Of a stretch of DNA of 55,659 nt, positions 40,411 through 48,468 are shown piece by piece (the first letter of the stretch is position 1; each line of letters starts with the position of its first letter). Source of the DNA: Companilactobacillus kedongensis (GTDB lineage Bacteria; Bacillota; Bacilli; Lactobacillales; Lactobacillaceae); contig NZ_RHOR01000015.1 of NCBI RefSeq assembly GCF_003946625.1, positions 1 through 55,659 of the forward strand, written 5' to 3'. Below the pieces are notes generated by a model that saw nothing but the letters and a program-made list of their open reading frames with translations, ran no database searches and was not told the DNA's origin. The position numbers and the translations under genes are program-made.

Positions 40411-42321
40411 TTGATTTTATTACAAGCTCAGAACATTACTAAAAACTTTGGAACTAAAAAACTCTTCGAAAATGTCAATTTTGAAGTTCAAGATAACAGT
40501 CGTATCGGCCTTGTAGGGCGAAACGGTGTTGGTAAATCAACGCTTCTCAAGATCATTTCTGATCAAGAAAGTTATAGCGATGGAAACATTGCCCTCAAAA
40601 AAGACACTAATATCGGTTACCTAGCTCAGGATTCCGGTTTAGACCGCGACAATATCATTTTCGATGAGATGGAAAAGATTTTTGACTATCTCAAGAAACA
40701 AGAAAAACAGATGCATGACCTTGAAGCTAAACTAGCCGACAACACGACCAAAGACTATGATCAAATTCTAAAACAATATGATCAATTACAAAATACTTTT
40801 CGACAAGAAAATGGTTACGGCTACCAATCTGAGATCCGTAGTGTCCTCAAAGGATTCGGCTTTGAAGAAGACGTCTGGCACGATAAGATCTCTACTCTCT
40901 CAGGTGGTGAGCGTTCACGTCTAGCTATGGCTAAAATGCTTTTGGAACACCATGATATTCTGTTACTTGACGAACCGACAAACCACTTGGATATCGGCAC
41001 GGTTGAGTGGCTGGAAGGCTATCTAAAAAACTATCGTGGTGCTTTAGTTATCATCTCCCATGATCAGTACTTCCTAGATAAAGTCGTTACTGAAATCGTT
41101 GAGATCAATCACCATTCATCAAAGCACTATTCTGGTAACTACACTTTCTATCTACAAGAAAAGAAGAAGAATCAACAAGTCGAGTGGAAACATTACGAAG
41201 AACAACAGGCTGAAATCAAGAAGACAGAGGAATATATCCAAAAGAATATTGTCCGTGCTTCTACTACTAAGATGGCTCAAAGTCGCCGTAAAAAGCTGGA
41301 AAAGATGGATGTCATGGACCGTCCCGGTTCTGATCAAGCTTCAGCACACTTCAGCTTTCAGATCGACAAAGAGAGCGGTAATGATGTTTTGCTGATCAAA
41401 GATGCCGCTATTGGCTATGAAGATCACATCATGTCAGAACCGATCAACCTGGATGTCAAAAAAGGTGAACGAATTGGTATTATTGGACCTAACGGAATTG
41501 GTAAATCTACCCTCCTAAAATCGATTCTCGACCAGATACCTTTGATCAAAGGTACTTACCAATTTGGAGCCAATGTTCAAGTTGGTTACTATGACCAGAA
41601 TTTGACAAATTTGGACCCACGTAAAGATGTACTTCACGAGATCTGGGACCTCCACCCGCTACTCGATGAACAGATAATTCGTAACATTTTAGGATCATTT
41701 TTATTCAGTGGCGATGATGTCCTGAAACCAATTTCTGGACTCTCCGGTGGCGAAAAAGCTCGTCTTACTTTGACTAAATTATCAATGGAACACGATAACT
41801 TCTTAGTGATGGATGAGCCAACTAACCATTTGGACATCGATAGTAAGGAAGTTTTGGAAGATGCCTTGAGCAACTTTGACGGGACTGTCCTCTTCGTATC
41901 CCATGACCGTTACCTGTTGAACACACTAGCTGATCGTATCGTCGATATCGGAGCTAGCGGAAGTAAGATCTATCTTGGTGATTACGATTATTATTTGGAG
42001 AAAACGACTGATACTCCGACTGAAGAAAGCGGCTCTAGCCATAACGTCAGCGAGAAAAAGGTCGAGTATCAACAATCTAAAGAACAGCAAAAACAAGAAC
42101 GTAAGATCCGTCGTCAAGTTGAACAATTGGAAAAAGAAATCTCTGAACTGGAAGAAAAGAATTCCGCCATTCAACTAGAAATGACTAAAGAAGAAAATCT
42201 TACTTCATATACTAAGTTGGCTGATTTCCAAAAAGAATTAGATGAGAACAAAGCTAAACAAAGTGATCTGGAAGATGAATGGACTGAAAAGTCATTGGAG
42301 TTGGAAGATTTAGGCGAATAA
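40411..42321 (+). CDS. ABC-F family ATPase (ribosome-associated, YdiF-like)
   Basis: 636 residues. Two ABC ATPase domains without membrane segments: Walker A GRNGVGKST and GPNGIGKST, signatures LSGGERSR and LSGGEKAR, Walker B LLLDEPTNHLD and LVMDEPTNHLD. Between them is the P-site interaction linker (about residues 245-290, Lys/Glu/Gln rich), and the C-terminus is a coiled coil of about 90 residues. ABC-F proteins act at the ribosomal E site in translation or antibiotic protection; this architecture fits the YdiF/Uup group rather than dedicated resistance proteins. The start is TTG with AAAGGGG upstream. Confidence 0.9.
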   Translation: MILLQAQNITKNFGTKKLFENVNFEVQDNSRIGLVGRNGVGKSTLLKIISDQESYSDGNIALKKDTNIGYLAQDSGLDRDNIIFDEMEKIFDYLKKQEKQMHDLEAKLADNTTKDYDQILKQYDQLQNTFRQENGYGYQSEIRSVLKGFGFEEDVWHDKISTLSGGERSRLAMAKMLLEHHDILLLDEPTNHLDIGTVEWLEGYLKNYRGALVIISHDQYFLDKVVTEIVEINHHSSKHYSGNYTFYLQEKKKNQQVEWKHYEEQQAEIKKTEEYIQKNIVRASTTKMAQSRRKKLEKMDVMDRPGSDQASAHFSFQIDKESGNDVLLIKDAAIGYEDHIMSEPINLDVKKGERIGIIGPNGIGKSTLLKSILDQIPLIKGTYQFGANVQVGYYDQNLTNLDPRKDVLHEIWDLHPLLDEQIIRNILGSFLFSGDDVLKPISGLSGGEKARLTLTKLSMEHDNFLVMDEPTNHLDIDSKEVLEDALSNFDGTVLFVSHDRYLLNTLADRIVDIGASGSKIYLGDYDYYLEKTTDTPTEESGSSHNVSEKKVEYQQSKEQQKQERKIRRQVEQLEKEISELEEKNSAIQLEMTKEENLTSYTKLADFQKELDENKAKQSDLEDEWTEKSLELEDLGE

Positions 42322-42378
42322 TTGTCTTTAATGAAATAATTTGCTAATATTCTAAGAACAAACAACTTAGGAGATCAA

Positions 42379-43233
42379 ATGAAAAACAGACAAGAAAATT
42401 TCTTTATCCGCTTTTTCAAGGGTGTCGTTATCGCCTTAGGATTCATATTACCCGGAGTTTCCGGGGGTGTTTTAGCAGCTATTTTGGGAATTTATGAACG
42501 ACTGCTCCACTTTATGGCTCATTTTAGAAAGAACTTCAAAAAAGACTTTATGTATTTTTTGCCAGTTGGTATAGGTGGAATTGTCGGAATTGGTCTACTA
42601 TCTAAGCCATTAGAATTTCTCTTAGCTCATTATCAAGTTATCGTGCTGTGGGGTTTTGCTGGAGCAATTATTGGAACCCTGCCTGCTCTGATCAAAGAAT
42701 CAACTTCTCGGTCAAAAAGAGATTTCGTCGATATTAGTTGGTTTTTCGCAATGTTGATTTTAGGAGGACTCTTCCTCTTTTTCATGAGTGAAATATTTGG
42801 GACCATTCCTGCTAACTTCTTTGGATTTGTGATTGCTGGGATGCTGATTGCCCTGGGTGTATTAGTACCCGGACTTAGCCCTTCAAACTTACTGTTGATT
42901 TTAGGACTCTACACGCCAATGCTGACCGGATTTAAAAATTTCGACATTGCGGGAGTATTTCTACCGATCGCCGTTGGTGGAATTATTGCCATGATTCTCT
43001 TCTCCAAAGGAATGGAATATTTGATCCAACATCACCACTCAAGGGTCTACCATTTCATTTTAGGAATCGTGGTTGCTAGTACGATCTTGATACTGGTGCC
43101 AAATCCTTATTCCGAAGAAACCATATCTTATGCTGGAATCACTGGCATGACAATCACGCTCAGTGTTATTACTTTTATCCTTGGAACATTATTAGGTCTA
43201 TGGATGAGTAAATTAGAAGATAAATACAAATAA
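42379..43233 (+). CDS. DUF368 membrane protein (PopT-type polyprenyl-phosphate transporter)
   Basis: 284 residues, about eight hydrophobic spans, with the paired motifs LPGVSGGVLAAILGIYE and VPGLSPSNLLLILGLY that mark an inverted repeat. DUF368 proteins have been shown to return undecaprenyl phosphate across the membrane for wall synthesis. AGGAG precedes the ATG. It follows the ABC-F gene by 57 bp. Confidence 0.88.
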   Translation: MKNRQENFFIRFFKGVVIALGFILPGVSGGVLAAILGIYERLLHFMAHFRKNFKKDFMYFLPVGIGGIVGIGLLSKPLEFLLAHYQVIVLWGFAGAIIGTLPALIKESTSRSKRDFVDISWFFAMLILGGLFLFFMSEIFGTIPANFFGFVIAGMLIALGVLVPGLSPSNLLLILGLYTPMLTGFKNFDIAGVFLPIAVGGIIAMILFSKGMEYLIQHHHSRVYHFILGIVVASTILILVPNPYSEETISYAGITGMTITLSVITFILGTLLGLWMSKLEDKYK

Positions 43234-43259
43234 AAAAGTCGACTTTCGAGTCGGCTTTT
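43234..43259. terminator. Bidirectional terminator, DUF368 gene / azoreductase
   Basis: AAAAGTCGACT pairs with AGTCGGCTTTT around TTCG (one G-U pair), with A and T runs outside. It serves the two convergent genes. Confidence 0.85.
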
Positions 43260-43896
43260 AAAATACCCTAGCTAAATTTTGAACCTTCTTATAACCTAGA
43301 TTTAAAATTTCCTGTGCATGTTCTGGATCAAAATCCATTCCTTCTACAAATACACTCTGGAAATCAGAGACACCCATAATATTAAAGACAGTCTTTAAAT
43401 ACTTGTCCCCTAAGTCTAAATCTTTCATGTTACCTGCGTTGGCACCGTGAAAACGATCCCCACTGGATTGCAGATGTAGCGCCTTTTTTGAATGTAGATT
43501 ACCTTGTAATTTTGCCTGATCATCATATTCAAACGTGTCTGGAATTTGCATGACAAGATCCAAATAACTCTTCATCTCTGCTGGCAAGAAAAAATTATAC
43601 ATGGGATTTACAAAGACGTACTTGTCTGATTCCACAAACTCATCTACATATGATTGTCGAACCGAATTGATTGCCCGCTCGTGCCTAGTGAATGTTATTC
43701 CGCTGGCTTTCTTGTTGTAAATAGATAGAGCCGTTTCATCAAATGGTAGATGTGGTTCATCGGAGACATTATGTTCGATGATCGTATCATTGGGATGTGA
43801 TTCTTGATATGATCCGATGAAGTTTTGATAGAGTTTGATACTTGTTGATAGTTTATCAGTTTTGGGATGAGCAATTATTGCTAAAAGTTGTGTCAT
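43258..43896 (-). CDS. azoR: FMN-dependent NADH-azoreductase / NAD(P)H oxidoreductase
   Basis: 212 residues, flavodoxin-like fold. The FMN phosphate site is at the N-terminus (AIIAHPKTDKLSTSIKL), the isoalloxazine loop is NPMYNFFLPAEMKSYLDLVMQ, and LQSSGDRFHG follows, as in AzoR. It uses NADH to reduce quinones or azo compounds. It is a single gene; the start is supported by GGGGGGA. The physiological substrate is unknown. Confidence 0.85.
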   Translation of the reverse strand: MTQLLAIIAHPKTDKLSTSIKLYQNFIGSYQESHPNDTIIEHNVSDEPHLPFDETALSIYNKKASGITFTRHERAINSVRQSYVDEFVESDKYVFVNPMYNFFLPAEMKSYLDLVMQIPDTFEYDDQAKLQGNLHSKKALHLQSSGDRFHGANAGNMKDLDLGDKYLKTVFNIMGVSDFQSVFVEGMDFDPEHAQEILNLGYKKVQNLARVF

Positions 43897-43947
43897 GTAA
43901 ATCCCCCCTTTTTGTTTATTTTAGCAAATTAGGGATTTTGGAGATAT

Positions 43948-43974
43948 AAAAAGCACACCTACGTTGGGTGTGCT
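43948..43974 (-). terminator. Minus-strand terminator at the trailer side of the CRISPR region
   Basis: AAGCACACC, loop TACGTT, GGGTGTGCTT, followed on the minus strand by TTTTTATAT. The 24-bp core is identical to the terminator at 51946-51969 between the two cas9 genes. Confidence 0.7.
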
Positions 43975-44075
43975 TAATCGATTGATTGTATTGAAATAAT
44001 TTTAATATCTGCAATAACCATAGTTTCAATAATACTACCATGATAAAATGCAATTATTGAAAGAGAGGAATAAAA

Positions 44076-44303
44076 ATGACAACTCAAGCAAGATCAATAC
44101 GTATCGACTCAAACTTGGATAAAGCAATTAACGATTACTTAAAAGTTACAGGACAAAGTTTCAATAGTTTTGCTGAAACAGCGATGGCCGACAAATTAGA
44201 GGATCTGCTAGATATGAAAGATTATTCAAATGTCAAAATAAATGATGACGGTTCCAGGTTTACTGTGGATGAAGTGGTTAAAAAATTAGGTATTGATTTA
44301 TAG
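44076..44303 (+). CDS. Ribbon-helix-helix RelB-like protein (orphan antitoxin candidate)
   Basis: 75 residues. It begins MTTQARSIRIDSNLDKAIND, a beta strand and helix of the RHH DNA-binding fold, then YLKVTGQSFNSFAETAMADKLEDLLDMKDY, like DUF6290/RelB-type antitoxins. GAGAGGAA precedes the ATG. No complete toxin gene follows. The next 150 bp contain only short broken frames, one reading KRLKKNG as in the N-terminal part of some RelE toxins, so the toxin may have decayed. It lies against the CRISPR array on the opposite strand. Confidence 0.65.
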   Translation: MTTQARSIRIDSNLDKAINDYLKVTGQSFNSFAETAMADKLEDLLDMKDYSNVKINDDGSRFTVDEVVKKLGIDL

Positions 44304-44463
44304 GGGTTTGTTTGTAAACGGCTCAAGAAAAATGGATGAAAAGATAATAATTGAAGTTATCAAATTTGGATTAAGAAATAATGTTTAAAAAGATAGAAAA
44401 ATAGGATTGTGCACTTAGCAAATGGGCCAGTATCTCAACATATATGACGATTCTGCCGGCTCA

Positions 44464-46019
44464 TTTTTACTATTACTAAATCCTTAAGAGTACAAAAACA
44501 GGGAGATACAAATGGAAAAGACAAAAGATGTTTTACTATTACTAAATCCTTAAGAGTACAAAAACAGTAGTTGCATTATTTTATTCCATAGAGTAGTTTT
44601 ACTATTACTAAATCCTTAAGAGTACAAAAACGTACCATCTAACCAATATTTACAATCGATTGTTTTACTATTACTAAATCCTTAAGAGTACAAAAACCTG
44701 TGGGGGCTACATATTTGCTGTTTTTTCGTTTTACTATTACTAAATCCTTAAGAGTACAAAAACGAAAGCGATGGATGATTGGATACAGAAGCTAGTTTTA
44801 CTATTACTAAATCCTTAAGAGTACAAAAACATTACGTTAATTCAATTAATCCTGATCACTGTTTTACTATTACTAAATCCTTAAGAGTACAAAAACTGGG
44901 ACATGTAATTGATGTGGTACATTCGCGTTTTACTATTACTAAATCCTTAAGAGTACAAAAACAACCGATTCACATAAATACATTTGATTGTAGTTTTACT
45001 ATTACTAAATCCTTAAGAGTACAAAAACAAGGCTCTTGTGGCAGTATTTACTTGGTTGGTTTTACTATTACTAAATCCTTAAGAGTACAAAAACAGCTGT
45101 GATAGATACGATTTTGAAAAGGGTGTTTTACTATTACTAAATCCTTAAGAGTACAAAAACATTAAGGAGTTCTCCTTAATCCGCTGGAATGTTTTACTAT
45201 TACTAAATCCTTAAGAGTACAAAAACATAAGTGCAAGCATTAGCTTCATTTGACGGGTTTTACTATTACTAAATCCTTAAGAGTACAAAAACATGGCCTT
45301 TGTTGTAATGGAGCTTGACGTAAGTTTTACTATTACTAAATCCTTAAGAGTACAAAAACATACGTTTGGAACGAGAAAACCGGCGAACCGTTTTACTATT
45401 ACTAAATCCTTAAGAGTACAAAAACGAGGTAACTGGTAAAGCTGAGCCAATGATCGTTTTACTATTACTAAATCCTTAAGAGTACAAAAACATCAAGCTT
45501 GTTTTCTCCTAAGACACGGTAGTTTTACTATTACTAAATCCTTAAGAGTACAAAAACATAGCCTTAACGCCCGTATCATCAGTGACTGTTTTACTATTAC
45601 TAAATCCTTAAGAGTACAAAAACCCAGAATATGACGAAATCAAGTGTAGAAACGTTTTACTATTACTAAATCCTTAAGAGTACAAAAACGTACGGTGCCT
45701 TTAACTTACCGGGCTTCGTGTTTTACTATTACTAAATCCTTAAGAGTACAAAAACACTTATCCGTTTTAATTTTCGGTGTATCTGGTTTTACTATTACTA
45801 AATCCTTAAGAGTACAAAAACGATGACTCAGGCCAATAACTATCTTAGTTGGTTTTACTATTACTAAATCCTTAAGAGTACAAAAACACTTGTTGCTGCT
45901 CCATATTCTTTAAAGAAGTTTTACTATTACTAAATCCTTAAGAGTACAAAAACGCAATGACCACAAATGATGGTTCGTCATAGGTTTTACTATTACTAAA
46001 TCCTTAAGAGTACAAAAAC
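44464..46019 (-). CRISPR. Type II-A CRISPR array, 24 repeats and 23 spacers
   Basis: The repeat is 36 bp. In the transcribed (minus) direction it starts GTTTTTGTACTC and ends AATAGTAAAAC, close to repeats used by small type II-A Cas9s such as Streptococcus thermophilus CRISPR1. Repeat starts step by 66 bp from 44464 to 45984; 21 spacers are 30 bp and two (starting 44764 and 45293) are 31 bp. All repeats look identical except the trailer-end one at 44464-44499, which has a changed end base, as expected for the oldest unit. The array lies downstream of csn2 in the same direction. Spacer targets cannot be searched here. Confidence 0.98.
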
Positions 46020-46045
46020 CTCAAATAAAAAAAATTAACACGTTA
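46020..46045 (-). promoter_or_regulatory. CRISPR leader end with integration anchor ATTTGAG
   Basis: The seven bases before the first repeat read ATTTGAG on the minus strand, the known leader-anchoring sequence that fixes the spacer integration point in type II-A systems. Only 26 bp separate the csn2 stop from the first repeat, so further leader or promoter sequence must lie inside csn2. Confidence 0.8.
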
Positions 46046-47068
46046 TCAACCTTCCAAAAATTTGGCTTCTGCATCTGTCAGTAACTGATCTTCAAAACTA
46101 AATGACGTCTCGTAGTTGAGAATCTCACTTACTACCTTCAATAATACCAAATCTTTGCTATTAAGAAACAATTTTTCTTTAATTCCAATATATGGAATAA
46201 TCCGTTGCATTGATTCAACAAATTTCTCTTCACTACTATTAAATTCATTAGGATAATTATTCTTTACCGAGCGTAATAGTTCGTCAGTTGGCAACAACTG
46301 ATCAAATTCATCAGCAGCCACGACAATTTTTTCTAAATCCGTTGCGTCTATTGGTAAATTATCAAGATTATTACCGATATAAACTACTCGCAAATCATAT
46401 TCGCCCAATAACTCTTTTACCTCGATAAAGAAGTTATTTTTTTCGTACTGAGAAATAAAGCTGTCAACATTGTACAAAACAAGCCACGTTGGGTGACTAT
46501 TCTTGCTCAATTTAAATCTCAAAAAGTTTAGAAATTCATCTAACAAACTTTCAGTATTCATAAATTCCAAAGGATAATTCTTCGAATTTTCTTGATAGTT
46601 TAATACTAAAAAATTCTTTAACATCTCAAGATAGTTTAGATCCTGAAAATTTACTCGCAAATTATTAGAATAGTTATCTAAGAATTCTTGAACCTTGATT
46701 TCTAAACGAAAATTCTCATTATTCATATTCTCAATTGCATGGTCAATATCAACATCATCACTCAGTCCATTCAGTAATTCATACAATAAAGTATCTTTCT
46801 TATACTGCATTTGTTGATAAATACTGTCTCGATTATTTATAAAGAAAACATCGTTATTTTTTACGGAAACCTTATCGCCATCAATATACAATTCGATATT
46901 ATTATCTCCGTAAATATTAGAGGTCAGACTAGGACTACGGTTGAAGTAATAATATAAACTCCGAAATACCGTCCACAACTTCTTGTGATCAATTCCAGTT
47001 AAATAGACAATATCGTCAAAATCAAGATCCAAGAATTTTTGATTTTCTAACTCAATTTTTAATATCAT
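46046..47068 (-). CDS. csn2: Csn2, long form, spacer acquisition
   Basis: 340 residues, matching the long Csn2 subfamily (about 350 residues) rather than the short 220-residue form. The fold is P-loop derived with degenerate nucleotide motifs; Csn2 forms a tetrameric ring that slides on DNA ends during adaptation. The start overlaps the cas2 stop as ATGA. It is the last cas gene, with the array leader directly after it. Assignment rests on position, length and the start LKIELENQKFLDLDF; primary sequence is poorly conserved in this family. Confidence 0.88.
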   Translation of the reverse strand: MILKIELENQKFLDLDFDDIVYLTGIDHKKLWTVFRSLYYYFNRSPSLTSNIYGDNNIELYIDGDKVSVKNNDVFFINNRDSIYQQMQYKKDTLLYELLNGLSDDVDIDHAIENMNNENFRLEIKVQEFLDNYSNNLRVNFQDLNYLEMLKNFLVLNYQENSKNYPLEFMNTESLLDEFLNFLRFKLSKNSHPTWLVLYNVDSFISQYEKNNFFIEVKELLGEYDLRVVYIGNNLDNLPIDATDLEKIVVAADEFDQLLPTDELLRSVKNNYPNEFNSSEEKFVESMQRIIPYIGIKEKLFLNSKDLVLLKVVSEILNYETSFSFEDQLLTDAEAKFLEG

Positions 47069-47388
47069 ATGATCACCAGATCCTTATTACCGACAACCGT
47101 TTCTTGTTTGCTCTTACTACCAACAAGAACCTGCATATCCTCAAATTGCTTTTCACTGACAGCCATAAGTCTGATCTCACCATTTTCTGGCAAAAAGTAT
47201 TCAATTGCATTTTGATATTTCTTACCAGCTGAACGATTAGGAATCGAACGATAATAAACTGAATATTGTAGCATCATGAAACCATTTCTGATTAGTTCCT
47301 TTCTGAAGATACGGTATTGTCGCTGCTGTTTTGGTGTATCCATTGGTAAATCAAATAAGCACATCATTCTCATATTTTGATATTTCAA
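47065..47388 (-). CDS. cas2: Cas2, spacer acquisition
   Basis: 107 residues. Ferredoxin-like fold start MRMMCLFDLPMDTPKQQRQYR with the conserved Asp, followed by GFMMLQYSVYYRSIP. With Cas1 it forms the integrase complex. The start is TTG overlapping the cas1 stop (TTGA); an ATG five codons later at 47373 is the alternative. Overlaps with cas1 and csn2 indicate one coupled adaptation unit. Confidence 0.94.
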   Translation of the reverse strand: MKYQNMRMMCLFDLPMDTPKQQRQYRIFRKELIRNGFMMLQYSVYYRSIPNRSAGKKYQNAIEYFLPENGEIRLMAVSEKQFEDMQVLVGSKSKQETVVGNKDLVII

Positions 47389-48293
47389 CTTTCTTCACCC
47401 ACGAAATTTTTTAAGTCGATATTCAATAAAGCATCTGAATCATTAGCTTCTATCGCAGTTATAAAACTGGTGACAAATTCCTGCATTGAATTATCTATCG
47501 ACATTTTCTTACCCTTAACTTTAATTTTATGATTCATAAACTTAATTATTTCAAGTCTCGATTCATAACTCAGATAGTTTTTATCACCTAAAAGGTTTTG
47601 ATTGATCCAATAGTCCATCAACGGACGATACGGTTCCATCAAGTCATCAACCAAGTTAAAGCTATTAAATTCGTTTTTATGGAATATTCCTAGCATTGTC
47701 ACCAATCCGTTACCGACCACGATTCTTGCCATGCATGACCTTAAAATTGCATAGCCAAAGTTCATAGCAGCATTGATAACACTGTCATCCCCACGAGTAA
47801 AACTCTTTCCATACAGTGAATCAAAATATACCTTAGCAACGTGACCTTCCCGATTTGTCTTATCGCCAACTACCAGATCAGACACTAAATCTTCCATTAA
47901 TTCAAGTCGTTCTTGTTCAACTCCAGTCCACCTGGCAAAAGCTATCTGGTTATCCATCTTTTGTTTAATGACAGTTTGCCAAATCAAACCTTTCTGTTCA
48001 GCAGTCCAAGAAGCTTGTTTGATGACTCGTTTTGAATAATGGTGATATTGACCATATGGTAAGTAGATACCAACAGGTAAATACTTGTCATCACAAATTA
48101 CTAAACCGATATTGTTCTGACTTAAACTAGACATCAATTTGGTAGTTATCGAGGTTTTATTCCCCTCAAGTACAACCATCGTAATATCAGACAACGGTAC
48201 ATAAAATTTATCGTCTCTCTTTCTGATTTCTAAATTATCCAATCTAAGCCTTAATAAATCGCCTTCCTTAACATGAACAATCCTCCATGCCAT
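47385..48293 (-). CDS. cas1: Cas1, spacer integrase
   Basis: 302 residues. The metal-binding active site is seen as Glu in TNREGHVAKVYF, His in GIFHKNEFN, and acidic residues in LVDDLMEPYRPLMD. It cuts and joins new spacers at the leader-repeat border. GGAGG lies seven bases before the ATG. The terminator of the tracrRNA separates it from cas9-1, so adaptation genes may be transcribed from a promoter inside or after the tracrRNA. Confidence 0.97.
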   Translation of the reverse strand: MAWRIVHVKEGDLLRLRLDNLEIRKRDDKFYVPLSDITMVVLEGNKTSITTKLMSSLSQNNIGLVICDDKYLPVGIYLPYGQYHHYSKRVIKQASWTAEQKGLIWQTVIKQKMDNQIAFARWTGVEQERLELMEDLVSDLVVGDKTNREGHVAKVYFDSLYGKSFTRGDDSVINAAMNFGYAILRSCMARIVVGNGLVTMLGIFHKNEFNSFNLVDDLMEPYRPLMDYWINQNLLGDKNYLSYESRLEIIKFMNHKIKVKGKKMSIDNSMQEFVTSFITAIEANDSDALLNIDLKNFVGEES

Positions 48294-48318
48294 AAGCTAT
48301 CCTCCTAAATTTTTCGGA

Positions 48319-48403
48319 AAAAAAAACCACCTAGCAAGTAGGTGGTAAATTCGGAATAAATCCTTATTTTTGTAGATCCTTAAGAATTTAGTAATAGTAA
48401 AAC
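48319..48403 (-). ncRNA. tracrRNA
   Basis: Minus strand. The anti-repeat (48372-48403) begins GTTTTACTATTACTAAAT and pairs with the crRNA repeat except for a small bulge. Next comes the nexus region with AAGGATTTATTCCGAAT, then a hairpin CCACCTA-GCAAG-TAGGTGG (48328-48346) ending in about nine T. The order and bases resemble the S. thermophilus CRISPR1 tracrRNA. It is between cas9-1 and cas1. No second tracrRNA is seen in the window. The exact 5' end and promoter are not certain; AT-rich sequence upstream (48404-48468) is the likely promoter zone. Confidence 0.92.
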
Positions 48404-48468
48404 GTCGAATGAATATATTCAAACATATAAGGCGTCCCTTACAAATTCATAATATCATAAACTATCCA

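Noticed and set aside
44434-44463. A further spacer beyond the trailer-end repeat
   Set aside because: No repeat follows it to the left, so it is trailer sequence or an unbounded remnant.
44779-45102. Open frame with repeated FTITKSLRVQK units
   Set aside because: It is a chance translation of CRISPR repeats, which are 36 bp and so keep frame; spacers of 30 bp keep it open. No ribosome binding site.
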